Positions 24,519-35,812 of a DNA stretch of 64,000 nt are shown piece by piece. The notes beneath the pieces were generated by a model. It saw only the letters and a program-made list of their open reading frames with translations, was not told where the DNA came from and searched no databases. Positions within the stretch are counted from its first letter, which is position 1. Every line of letters starts with the position of its first letter. Source of the stretch: Prostheceraeus crozeri (lineage: Eukaryota; Platyhelminthes; Polycladida; Euryleptidae). Location of the stretch: the NCBI GenBank assembly GCA_907163375.1, contig CAJQUW010008748.1, positions 310,001 to 374,000 on the forward strand, in the 5' to 3' direction. A program made the position numbers and the translations under genes.

Positions 24519-25685
24519 CGTGTGTGAAGTTAGCGGAACCACCCAGCGGAACCATTTTTTTGTTATAGCTTAATTCTAATCAAAACAGCTGCTATGTTGT
24601 CAATTTCAGTCTCCTGATTACGAATCTGAGCTCAGATTTTACAAATCCACAGTCATTTTTGAGAAAATCAAGTTTGAAGATAAAAGTGGTTCCGCTGTGA
24701 AGTTAGCGGAACCATCCAGCGGAACCAATTGCTGAGTCTCGTTGATTGACGCAGTAAATCAATTTCTTTTGGTCACTACCCGATCAATTTTGTTGCGCTG
24801 ATCACGAATATGTGCCTCATCTTTCAAAACAATGCAGATTTCACCCGGAAATCTGAATTTCACTTTTTCTGCAAGCTGATTGTGAAGTTAGCGGAACCAT
24901 ATTTTAATACAAAGAATTTCTCAGCAAAATCCATCCTCTCCTACTAATTTGAAGCTCCTAATCACAAATCTGTGATCAGATTTGCAAAACTCGCCCGCAT
25001 TGCAAAGATATTCCTCTATGTGGGTCCGCTGTGAAGTTCGCGGAACCACCTACTCGCATTAAAATTTCAAATTCTAATTTTTGCAGAGAATCACTGCAAT
25101 AGACATACCAAGAGAATGGAATTGCTTCACTGATCACGGTTTGCCGTCCGATTTCATGGGAGGATAAGTACTTGCCGAGAAAAACTGATTTTACGGTTTT
25201 CAAGGATTTCATCGGAATCCGATGGACGAACACTTGTAAACCGTCTTCTTCAAACATCTATCGACTTCAGAGGCACAGCAGCATGCACCGAGAAGGGAAG
25301 CGCACAAGAGCTACTTCCACATTGTGATGGTGCAATAGAATTGTGCTGTAATAAATGATGGTTCGGCTGATCTGGAGAGGGTTGGATTTTGCTGAGATTC
25401 CGATGAAATCCTTGTAGTGATCGGGTAGTGACCAAAAGAAATTGATTTACTGCGTCAATCAACGAGACTCAGCAATTGGTTCCGCTGGATGGTTCCGCTA
25501 ACTTCACAGCGGAACCACTTTTATCTTCAAACTTGATTTTCTCAAAAATGACTGTGGATTTGTAAAATCTGAGCTCAGATTCGTAATCAGGAGACTGAAA
25601 TTGACAACATAGCAGCTGTTTTGATTAGAATTAAGCTATAACAAAAAAATGGTTCCGCTGGGTGGTTCCGCTAACTTCACACACG
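24519..25685. mobile_element. Mutator-like foldback element with 268-bp perfect arms
   Basis: TTCAACCCTG lies at 24508-24517 and 25686-25695, a 10-bp target duplication. The ends begin CGTGTGTGAAGTTAGCGGAA, and I find the arms 24519-24786 and 25418-25685 identical along their full length. The module GTGAAGTTAGCGGAACCA recurs inside the arms and, in broken form, in the loop (near 24880 and 25030). A 9-11 bp duplication with long TIRs points to the Mutator superfamily. The loop has no recognisable transposase, so it is probably mobilised in trans. Perfect arms suggest a recent event. Confidence 0.8.
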
Positions 25686-25695
25686 TTCAACCCTG

Positions 25696-26154
25696 GCCGC
25701 CTGGGAAGAAGTTCATCACAGAAAGATTTTCGATTATTTTTCTAAAGAGATATCAGTTTATTGAATTGCTTTGAGCAAAAGGAAAGTAAGTGAAGGATCA
25801 TAGCATGAAATAGGTTGTCTACACGGAGCCAAATGATGCAGATCAGTTGTCCGGCTTCAGAATTTCTGTGAACTCACGAACAGAAGCCTTGTCCGCCCGT
25901 TTGTCACACTAACCTCATATGATGAAACGTCAGTGTGGTCTAGCCCTCTCAACTTTTCGTTTTGATTTTTTAAACATGTTTATAAAAAATTGAAGTTTCA
26001 TACTCAAATGTGCTATACTCAAATAGCATATTGTTAGGATGCACACAAGAAATCGCTTCCATTTACACCATGAAAATGTTTCAGCTGATTTAAAAGGAAT
26101 GTACTTTGAAATGCCTTCTTCGTTATGCTGTAGATGTGTGGATTCCACCCATTA
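25696..26154. other. no gene or recognised element
   Basis: Short unique-looking gap between two insertions. Nothing recognised. Confidence 0.5.
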
Positions 26155-26156
26155 TA

Positions 26157-26882
26157 CAGTGTCCGCAAAAAGTATAGCTTACGACTCCTACAGCCCTATT
26201 TTATGAATACATGCATGGTTATCAACTCAAAACAAAAACTTGTATATGCTTCGTATTTTTACGTACATGTTAGTACTTCATCTATCTTTTCATTTTGATG
26301 ACCATTTGTAGGCGTTTGGACATTGAGTCAGCCAGCCTTTCAAAATAATCACTCACCAAGTCATTACACCACAGCTTCTTGATTCCATGTATGAGTCGTA
26401 GAACTGACGAGGTATCGGCAGAGGCAATGCAATCTTTCATATAATTCAAGCAATTTTCCATCGGATATAAGTCTACAGAATTCCCAGGCCAATACAGCAC
26501 TTGCATGTCATCTTCACTGAATTCAGTGATGAAAGCATCTTCCACTATTAGATCCAAGTCAGAAGGTGCGATCAGGCGTCCCAAAGAATTCGAACCGCTA
26601 CGATACGCAATTTACTTTGAAAACAGTGAAACACCCAGACAAGATATGGTCCGGCAGATTTTCTGCAGACTTAAATCCGATGGAAAATTGCTTGAATTAT
26701 ATGAAAGATCGCCTTGCCTCCGCCGATACTTTGTCAGTTCCACGACTCATACATGGAATCAAAAGCTGCATATACAAGTTTTTGTTTGAGTTGATTATCA
26801 TGCATGTGTTCATAAAATCGGGGCTGTAGGAGTCGTGAGCTATATACTGTGCTTTTTGTATATGTCGTACTTTTTGACACTG
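26157..26882. mobile_element. palindromic element made of two Tc1-type 3' ends
   Basis: TA at 26155-26156 and 26883-26884. Both outer ends carry CAGTGTC, then ACGACTCCTACAGCCC and an AAAACTTGTATATGC block, in inverted orientation. Each half also holds the C-terminal part of the same transposase reading toward its own end: minus strand on the left, plus strand near 26640-26770 on the right. The unit is therefore an inverted duplication of one element's 3' end. Confidence 0.85.
26282..26584 (-). pseudogene. Tc1-type transposase C-terminal fragment
   Basis: It ends in VLYWPGNSVDLYPMENCLNYMKD, the catalytic-Glu region of Tc1-type enzymes (usual form SPDLNPIEN), followed by the helical tail GIKKLWCNDLVSDYFERLADSM. 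The first two Asp motifs are absent. The mirror half at about 26640-26770 on the plus strand repeats ADLNPMENCLNYMKDRLASADT and then breaks off. Neither half can encode an enzyme. Confidence 0.75.
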
Positions 26883-27054
26883 TAGACTTTGACTTCAGGA
26901 AAAGCCGTGAGATCAGACATGGAATTGACTATGCACCCCAAATTTCCAAGCATCATTTGACGATTTCTGCTGACACGTTATCACTATACTATGTATGTGT
27001 AGCACCAATACATGTATGTTAAGTTATTAGCTTCAGTGTATAAAATCCTCTAAT

Positions 27055-27600
27055 TTTGAGTGCTTGCTCGATGGAAGGAGGCAAAAGTCATCAGAGTCCC
27101 TAACATTGCTTGCGTCGATTGATTTAGGAGCCCAATTGCCAATGGCTGAAGGGAAAGTATTTGGCGCGATAGCTCAGACGTGCAGTACATCCCAGGAAAC
27201 TGATTCCCGTTGTTTAATTGCGCAGAATCACCCTCTACGGTCTTTCGCAAAAAGCAGCTTAAACATCAGCTAGTGAAACCAGGAGGAAGCTTGTTTTCTA
27301 GCAGGGTCTAAAGCATTTGACACACGGCAAGTGGTCGACAGCCTTGCTGAGATCAAAGGCTAATATGGCAACTTTGTCGATATTAGGAGAGTCTGGTTGT
27401 GTGCATGTAGGTTATGGCTTCGACCATTAGGGACGAGACCATATAAATGATTGGCACATGTTGTCTCTGATTTTGGGACCATGGGTTCTGGGATTTTAGT
27501 CAAAACGGGATCATGGTTTGTGGGCAGAGATCTTCAATAACTATCTGCCTTGTTTTTCGGGACTGCTATAACATCGCAAGATTTCCACTGTAGGTCCTGC
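27055..27600 (-). pseudogene. LINE reverse transcriptase remnant
   Basis: On the minus strand, scattered reverse-transcriptase motifs follow in the right order. WKSCDVIAVPK and SLPTNHDPVLTKI (the region before motif A) lie near 27500-27590, AILAFDLSKAVDHLP (motif A, first catalytic Asp) near 27345, and a SDDF box (motif C, usually YADD) near 27085. Stops and frameshifts separate them. The family looks CR1/L2/Jockey-like. The C-terminal part is missing or unrecognisable, so this is an old relic. Confidence 0.65.
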
Positions 27601-27660
27601 TGCCGGTGATACCGAGAGGGGAAAATGATGAAGTGATTGACTCGAAAAGTGTATCCAATA

Positions 27661-28581
27661 AGTGTGAGGATATTCCTCTACCTCCACCAGCTTTTTAATT
27701 CCAAGATTTTTCTGTTGACACATCATGCATTTGCAACACTTGTATTTATATGCCATTTGTCTGTTTCTGAATATTTAATAGGCCTATGCATATTCATTCG
27801 ATAACATCTGAGTGATAGAAGCAATTAATAAGATTGATGTAGATAGATAGTGCATTCATGTCTTAGAATCAGCACATTACTTCCGTTTTACATGTATAAA
27901 GCTTCGGTGATTGGGACGAAGTTTTCCGCCCCATTCCCAACAAATTCAAACCAAATAAATCCTTAGATTACCGTGGGATCATCGTGATAAATTTTACTTT
28001 TTTAAATTTGTTTTTGACCTGATTTTATGCATAAGTGGGCTCTATTTTGCCTTGCAGTGCATATAAATAAATACATACATGCACAATACAGTTTTGCTCT
28101 ATCTCAACAATTTTTCGATCGGCAAGCCTATTAAAACAGCTGCCAAAATTGCACAATGACCATCTTCGCTGTTCTGTACATTGTGAACCGCTCACTACCA
28201 AACACATGCGAAAAACTATGGTGAATATTTTCCATACCCACTCTTTTTGGAATGGATTCACACACCCATTCCTTTTGAATTCCGTTGGGATTTCATCTTC
28301 CACAACAAAGTCTGATTATTTTTGATATCTGAACCAAACACCGGAATTCATTAAAGGCCTTAATCATTCTTTATAGTCTCAACTCTTTAGTAAAAAGTAA
28401 TAGACATTACAGAAACATTATGTTAGATATTTAGCATTAATGCATGGATTTCTCATTTACATATTTTTCACAATTCATGGTTTTTGTGCATCTTTGTATG
28501 TATGTCAATTTTACTTTCAGCTAGTTTCACACTTCATGTGGACTAGGATTAGGATTTACGTAATGTCTGAAGCGCATTTGG
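27661..28581. other. no gene or recognised element
   Basis: No motif in any frame up to the MITE target site at 28582. Confidence 0.5.
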
Positions 28582-29310
28582 GTTGGATAAATAGAATATG
28601 TATAGCAGTTAGAGTGTCGACTCAAAATGGTATCGGCATACAGTGAAACTTTTTATATGAAAAGATTCAGCTTTTTGCGGAAATTACGTTTCTGCGGTCC
28701 AAAAAATTATTTGAGCAGTTTTTAAAAAGCTTCTATTTCTTCTAATTAAGAGTTTTCATTAGAATTTTTTTAATTTTAGTTTTTAAATGTTTGTGAATTA
28801 TTCCTGTGTTTAAATACTACCGACTTGAAGCCACTTTATAAGCAGTATGAAACAAGTTGGATATCAAAAGGAATGAATGTTTGCTAACAACCATTCTAAT
28901 TAATCGGAAATCAAGCTTATTATAAAGGGAATTTCATGAACTGCATTAACCCTTTCACAGCGGCTAATGTATTGAAAAATTATTCTTTCACATGCGGATG
29001 GCTTGCTGTGCGAGTCATAAGAAGTTTTCCTCTCAGTGCGGCATGGCCTGCTCTACGAGCCATAAAATTCAGCGGGAAAACACGTGTTAAAGTGATAAGA
29101 TAATGAAGGACGAAATGTTGATAACTTTGGAGAACATTTTTTTACTTGTGGGCGTATCGGTATCTCTTATCGCAAAACATGTCATTGTCATCCAAACGTT
29201 GACGCGGAAACCCTTTTATCTCAAACAGTGCATTTGCTAATATTTGGCTAATAAACCTGATTTCTTCAGAACTGATTTTTTTCCAACTGAGATTGTGAAC
29301 ACTAACTATT

Positions 29311-31335
29311 ATGTACCGCAAACGATATTCACTGGATCCTACTGTAGAATTGATCTGCCTAAACAGTGACGACGGAATGGATAATGTTAGTGAAAGCGAC
29401 TCTGATGATTCAGATCAGTTTTCTGATCTTGATGACTCCGTCCTACCGCAGTTGACTATGTTGCCGCCCGATCCATCACCTGTTAATTTTACGTCATTCG
29501 CCAAAGCTGATTCTCCACCTATTCTCAAGGATTCTTTCGTGTCCTCCGCTTCCGGCTCCGCTGCCGTTTCTCGCACGACTTCTGCTCAAATTGCCAGTCC
29601 GTGGAAATTTGTCGAAGAGGCGAACGATAGTCGCTCGGAGCTCCCACCCTTTCTCGGTGCCGCAGGTCTTCGAACAACATACGAAGAAACAATGCTGTCA
29701 AACACAAGTGATGTTGACATTTGCAGAAGTGCTCTCAGTTTTTTTATTACGGATGAGTTAATCGAAACACTTGTGCAATTTACAAATATTCGTGCTTCGA
29801 TCTATCTTCAAACAGAAGCTCTAAAGCCCCATTCTCGCTTTAGAAATTGGACGAATTGCTCTTTCGCCGAAATGAAGAAATTCATCGGTATTGTACTGCT
29901 GATGGGCGTCGTGAGGAAGCCTCAACTCACTGACTACTGGAGTACTGATGATTTAGTTTGTACTCCCTTCCTTCACTCCGAATTTTCTCTTACACGAGAT
30001 CGTTTTCTCTTGATTTTACATTTCATTCGATTCGCAAATTATGAAAATCTCGGTGACGAAGAGAATTGTCTTCGTAAGATTCAGCCATTTGTTAACTTGA
30101 TTCGTTCGATTTGTAAGGATGCGTATAGGCAATCTCAGAATGTGACTGTGGACGAGTCTTTACTTTTATATAAAGGTCGGCTGTATTTTAAACAATACAT
30201 ACCGGCGAAGAGAAGGCGCTTCGGAATCAAAATTTATTTTTTATGCGAAAGTGACTCTGGTTTTACATTGAACTTTTCATTTCACACTGTAAAAGCAGAT
30301 CGTGATCAGTTTGCCTCCGCTTGTTCTAGTCTCAGTGTATCGGAGCGAATCGTTGTTTATCTTTGTGATGAACTATTGGATTTAGGATACACTGTTTGGT
30401 GTGATAATTGGTTCAACAGTGTCAGGTTGGCCAATTATTTATTATCAAGAAGAACGCTTTTAGTCGGCACTATTCGTCCGAACCGTGGTGTCCCGCCCAT
30501 GCTTCAGGAGGCCGTGGTAAATGTAAGAGAGACAAAGTTTTTGCGTTCGGACGACTTGCTTCTATCTAAATTTTGTGATAGAAAGTCGTCTGGACAGAAA
30601 ATTGTTTTTATGATTGACACAAAAAACAAAGTTGCTCTTTCCGATTGCCAGCGGGTTATAAAAGGTGGAAAGAGAATAATTTTTTAGAAAGAGTACTACC
30701 ATGTCGGAGTATAATAAATTTATGGGAGGAGCTGATCGTGCTGATCAAATTTTACATACTTATGACGCAACTCGAAAATCATACCGCTGGTTCCATAAAG
30801 TGTGCATACATCTTATTCAACGAATGTGCCTCAATGCCACATTGTTTATTCCATTTACGGGGGCCAGGAAAATTTTCAAAATTTCTTAATGTCATGTGTT
30901 CGTCTCTTTCTGTGTGAAACAGGGGTAGGGAGGCAACCTCCTATACCTCGAAATGCGTCGTGTGCTTCAAACTCGCATTTTCCATCTAAGTTTCAACCAA
31001 GAGGAAATAACATTCATCCGACTAAAAGATGCCGTGTGTGTTATTCACTTGGTAGGATTAAAAAAACTACCGTATTTTGTGATGCCTGTCCAGGAAAACC
31101 GGGACTTTGCATTAGTCCATGTTTTGGCAATTACCGCTCCATATTGCATCCATCCATTAGCTTTCTTCGTTATTGCATGATCAATCTTGAAGATAGTAAA
31201 AGTCAAATATGTGGATTATATATTAAAATTATGTATTTAAAGAAGCTTTCAGTTGCACGAATATTCTCATTTGGGGATTGGAGGGTAGACCTTCAATGTT
31301 TGCTATTTAAAAAGAAAAACTCCGATTTTCTATAA
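29311..31335 (+). pseudogene. piggyBac transposase with two frameshifts
   Basis: It starts at MYRKRYSLDP, with an acidic Ser/Asp-rich N-terminus (residues about 18-45). The catalytic core (DDE_Tnp_1_7) begins near residue 130. NVTVDESLLLYKGR carries the first Asp at residue 281, and TVWCDNWFNSVRLANYL the second at 365. The frame ends at 30687. The next frame carries EYNKFMGGADRADQILHTY (third Asp) and RKSYRWFHKV up to a stop at 30889. The original frame then resumes with the C-terminal cysteine-rich domain (CRVCYSLGRIKKTTVFC, then CFGNY, about 31030-31130). The combined length of roughly 600 residues is normal for the family. Two compensating frameshifts near 30690 and 30890 disable it. The stop at 31335 may lie beyond the original end. 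Confidence 0.9.
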
Positions 31336-31668
31336 CTGAGCAGGAAAGGTGCTGAAATGCATCGTTCGATCTTAAAATATCGGAGTTATTCTATCTAAAT
31401 GACAAACAGTGAACTAGCGGAGGCCTACACTCCAATGCCCTGAATAAAAATATTGCAATTACAATTTGAATTTATCAGCGGCGTAGGGTGCCGTTTTGAA
31501 AAAGGAATTCGAGGAAAATCTGAATATAGGGTGATCCACATACATTATTTCAATCTATTCATATGCAAGCGCTTACATGCAAGACAAGTAATTAATACTA
31601 CTGTACACGGATATGTGCAAAACTTCGCCTTAAATCAAACTATGCTCCGCATACATTTTGCATTGATG

Positions 31669-32512
31669 CAGGGGTCTTCAAAAATTAATTGAACCTCAAT
31701 TAATTGATGTCAATTAATTGATTGCACTGAATTTCATTTATCAATTAATTTATTGTATTCAACTCAATATCAATTAATTGATTGTTTTCATTTCCAATTA
31801 TCAATCAATTGATTGCTGCATGTCCCAATATCAATTGATTGATTGATTCATAATCAATTAATTGGTTCAATTATTTTATCAAGTTTCACTCCATTGTAAT
31901 ATATAGCATTACAATTCACCTAAGATTTTCGCTTCTTCCTGCGCATCCACTGTACAAAATTCATTCTGCTGACTCAATCTGACACCTCTCAACTCTCTGA
32001 TCTACTGCATATTCTTCAACATGATTGCCCTTACTTGTCAAGCTTCGAAAGTCATTATCCATGGACAACTAGATAATATAGGGGGAGGGTCAAAGCTGAG
32101 AGTTCATAAAACGATGATAATTATTGAAATCTGAATCAATAAAATCAGTGAACATCAAAACTATGGGGATGCAAAATGATCATACAATATTAATACCGGC
32201 ATTTTAACTGATTAAAACGAGTTCCAATATGAATACAATTATTCTAGGCTAACTCTATTTTATGAAATATAGGCCTACATGTTTTTCCATTGACTAATTA
32301 ATAATTATCGATCAGTTAATTAATAAATTCTATTATCAATTAATTGATTGTCTGTAATTCCAATTACCAATTAATTGATTGCCCGGGAGTCCAATGCCAA
32401 TTAATTGATTAGTCAAACTTTCAATTAAAATTAATTGATTGGTAAAAATATCAATCACAATTAATTGATTGGACTGAGCAATTTAATTGCAATCAATTTT
32501 TGATGACCCCTG
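31669..32512. mobile_element. hAT-type MITE packed with CAATTAATTGATT repeats
   Basis: CATTGATG flanks both ends (31661-31668 and 32513-32520), a perfect 8-bp duplication. The TIRs are CAGGGGTC(T/A)TCAAAAATT, the CAG start usual for hAT. Two internal blocks (31684-31870 and 32310-32505) repeat CAATTAATTGATT about every 30-40 bp, separated by a non-repetitive centre. No coding capacity. It lies inside the piggyBac. Confidence 0.9.
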
Positions 32513-34457
32513 CATTGATGTAGGCCCGCTATATGCATGCACAGTTGCACATATCAAAAACACTACACATCAACAAATTGAAAAAATTAAATGATGGCTT
32601 GCTTGTGAAGAATTCCATAATTATAATCCAAACATTGAACACATACAAACGTAGATCACGACAACGCTTCTTTACTCTACAAAATTCATCAAAATCATAG
32701 GAATTTTGTTTTGATGAAAGTTCGAAAAACATATTTTTTCAATTACTTTCGAGTAACATTTCATATCAATTTCTTGTTTGTTTTCAAGTACTCCAAACGA
32801 TCTGAGATTTCACACCAAAAGTTGTCAAAGTGTATCTGAATCAACTGAAAGTTGCCCTATTTCAACAACACCATTCAAATTCCTTGGTTGAACAGTGGAT
32901 ATGATAAAGCATCCTCAGCGGTTCTGCATTTGTCTCTGTATAACTGCGTATGATTCCATGATTACACGAATGATGGCAAAAACAGCTGCTTCCCAATTGC
33001 CCCGCATTCTCTATCCCGACAATGTTATTCAGTCCGCCAGGTTGAATAGTAGCCTTATGCTTGTAGCATTGAAGCTGATAGTATAAGCGTCGACACGGTG
33101 TCTTAATTAAGGAGTCTTGCGATAACGCACCTAATATAAGTGCTATTGTTGCTAAATCTTAGAGGAGACGTCCAAGAAACAAGAAGTGGAATCAAAATTA
33201 ACGCTGATTGATATCGTTGCTTTTTACAATAGCTACTTTGGAATCAAACCGAATCACTAAGCCGTAAAACAGTTTGCTATTCATCATTAAAAATCGATGG
33301 AATCAATTCACAACTTAACACAGAAAATAAATAGATATTCAGGGAATGCTGTGAATACTATACCCGCCACGCCACTGGAACTTATTCTTATTATAAAAAT
33401 GTCTATGCAATGAATCCTCTTAGCGAACATTTTAATTTGAGCCTATACAGCCCTACGTATATTTTCACTTTACAGTATGGCGACTTTTTTTTGAGCACTC
33501 TATGTACATTTTATTACTGTGCATATTGGTATAATATATTTTCGGCCATCCTCGCAGTTGACTTCTTCCTTGATTATATTTTAGAAGCGAAGGCGATGAT
33601 GTTGTTGTCATCGACCACGTTTATCCTTCATTCATACATTCTAACGTTTTGATCACTCATTTGTTACTTTGACATTACAATCGACAAACAACAGGAAACA
33701 GGTAAATTCATTAGCGGGAACCTGGTGTACGACGTGGCTTATCGGTGTCTGAGCCGCCGATCAGGCGATATGTGATTAGGACCGAAGGAGATAAGGAGAT
33801 AAGAACGCCTCTGTCGTCAGCCCCTCAATACTGCCGCATAGGACAGAATTTTAAGAAACATCATCGCCGCAACACAGAGAAAGTTTTCGTGGCTCGCTCT
33901 GCGAGCCATGCCGCAGTGAAGGGGTTAAGATGGAAGCCTTCACGAAAAAGTCGAGATCTTATTGTGGTTTCTTGGCTGAAAATTCAAGTTTTTAATTCAA
34001 ATTTCATCGGCATGATTTTTGGACCCAATATCTTTGTGTGGACCCATTTACATATTTTAAAGTTAATTGAAATCATTGTTTTTCATTATGTTACTTTGCT
34101 CTACCATCCAGTGGCAGTTTGCTTGTGATATGATCACGCTTAAGAAAATACTCTTGAGATTGAGCATGAAAGAAATAGGAACCCATCGAATTGCTAATTC
34201 AACAAACATTACCTCTCTCAGCAAGGCTGTCATGACACTGAGGATCAGTAAAATACGATTATTTCTTCCACATTACTGTCATATGATCCGTCAATTCCGT
34301 GGTAATTTCTTCAAAACTCCAAAAGCTTAGCATATCTCACATTTGGTCTGTGTTCACCTCGAGTTCATTTAATAAAATCGAAGCTGTATACACATTGGGG
34401 GATTTAATAAATGCTGAGTTGATACTCTACCTAATATACTTACTCGATGGTTGGATA

Positions 34458-35329
34458 ATCTTATCATTATTACATGACGTCACCGTTTTTATCATTAATT
34501 TCTAACATCTGATATGCGAAAGTCGCTCTTTATGATTCATTTCACAAATGCCGAATACATGCAGCAGCGATGTCGAGATTGCGGAATCGCTACCCCCGCT
34601 GGCATCAAATCTCTGTCCATCAGTATGTCCATGTTTTCACTTCTCCTCGTTCAACCAGTTCAAAACACCTTCAAATTATCTCAAGATTTTCCACAACGAT
34701 TGAAATTCCTTCTCGAGTCATCCACACAGTTGTCTTCATTGCATTGTTTGCCGTCTGTGTTCAAACATAAATAGCTCAAGGAAAAATAACATTTGTATTC
34801 GCAGGGATGAATAAACAAGGGACGAATTCAAACTGAAAGCGATTCCCTTCCTCATTATCGGCTTATCTAAATAGCCCCAGCGTGGTGTGTTTTGCTTATT
34901 CACAACTTCACGCGAGAAATTAAGTCTGTTTTCAGACACTTCTCTGAAGATGCAAGTAAATAAAGCTACAGTTTTCTCATGTTTTGAAGTAATTTATGAA
35001 TGTGATAACAGAGAATTAGTTTTACGAAATCATCAACGATTTTGAAATTGAGCATCGAGATGGCTGACAACCGTGGCTATCTTGAACATTTCGCATTTGT
35101 TGTAGCAATTTCGCACTCACAGAGATAAATTTCCATGTCTGCGTATTTGGATCTACTGTAGATAGAGATGACTTTCCTCAATACTGTTGGTCACGGCTAG
35201 AACTACTAGTCTCGAGGTGCAAGAAGGTCAATTTTCCATTGAACGTAATGCAAATGTAAGCCTGAATTCTGGCGAACCAGAAGTTTGACACCACATAAAA
35301 AGAACATAGCCCTCAAATTTATGTCGTGA
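34458..35329. other. no gene or recognised element
   Basis: Nothing recognised in any frame. Confidence 0.5.
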
Positions 35330-35630
35330 AGAGTCGAGCGATGTAAATAATATTTTCACTTGAAGAATTTATCACGGAGGACTAGAAAGGAAGCATTGGA
35401 GCATGTAATGTCAATGAAATGGCACAATCTGCGGTTAAACAATCTAATTCCGTGGTGTGTTCTCTGTTAAGAGCTACTTCTGCAATGCTTGTGCTTGGCC
35501 AATCACACAAGCCAAAGAGACACGAATATCTATGTCATTTTGTATCGCTTGCTACCATCGCATACAATGGCTGGGGATAGGATTATGTCCAGTGTTAACT
35601 AACCCCACACGCAAGTGAATCTATCTCTGT
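35330..35630 (+). repeat. dispersed repeat, copy 2
   Basis: Diverged partner of 925-1215, same orientation. It lies just left of the inverted-repeat element at 35683. Confidence 0.6.
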
Positions 35631-35783
35631 GATCGCATCCATGCTTCTTCTAGTCCAGGAAATCTATGCAGCTAATTACACTGTAAGCCGCCACAAATAG
35701 CAAGTTTCAAGAGAAAAAATCCCTTTTCAACATATCAAAAAACTAGGAAAATCTTGTTAGTAGAATACCGTAAACTTTCCGCT

Positions 35784-35812
35784 TGACGTCACGAGTCTTC
35801 GAAATATAAATA
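35784..35812 (+). promoter_or_regulatory. CRE plus TATA motif in left arm
   Basis: TGACGTCA (35784-35791) is followed 13 bases later by TATAAATA (35805-35812), a compact promoter-like pair reading inward. It is conserved in the opposite arm, which argues against chance. Function is inferred. Confidence 0.45.

Larger units (their letters stand above)
28950..33924 (+). mobile_element. piggyBac element, about 5 kb
   Basis: TTAA at 28946-28949 and 33925-33928. Ends are CCCTTTCACAGCGGC and, reversed, CCCCTTCACTGCGGCATGGC. The TGCGGCATGGC(C/T) motif with flanking CTCTGCGAGCCA-like words recurs subterminally on the left near 28995 and 29040, which may be transposase binding sites (inference). It encodes a broken transposase at 29311-31335, and its 3' part is long and non-coding. 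A hAT-type element sits inside it at 31669. Confidence 0.92.
28590..34449 (+). mobile_element. CATAGAGTAGG MITE (hAT-type), copy 3, split by piggyBac
   Basis: GTTGGATA lies at 28582-28589 and 34450-34457, an intact 8-bp duplication. The left end is mutated (AATAGAATATG) while the right end keeps the family form. The MITE body runs 28590-28949 and resumes at 33929, with a piggyBac between. Sister copies read GAATTGTATTACAATGGAAG across the join, so the interruption is directly visible. Confidence 0.88.

Noticed and set aside
24976-25257. 93-codon minus-strand frame in the loop of the Mutator-like element
   Set aside because: No transposase motif, and it overlaps inverted duplicated segments of the loop.
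31684-32505. Regularly spaced CAATTAATTGATT repeats considered as a CRISPR-like array
   Set aside because: Spacing and repeat sequence vary, the context is animal, and the blocks sit inside a hAT-type element.
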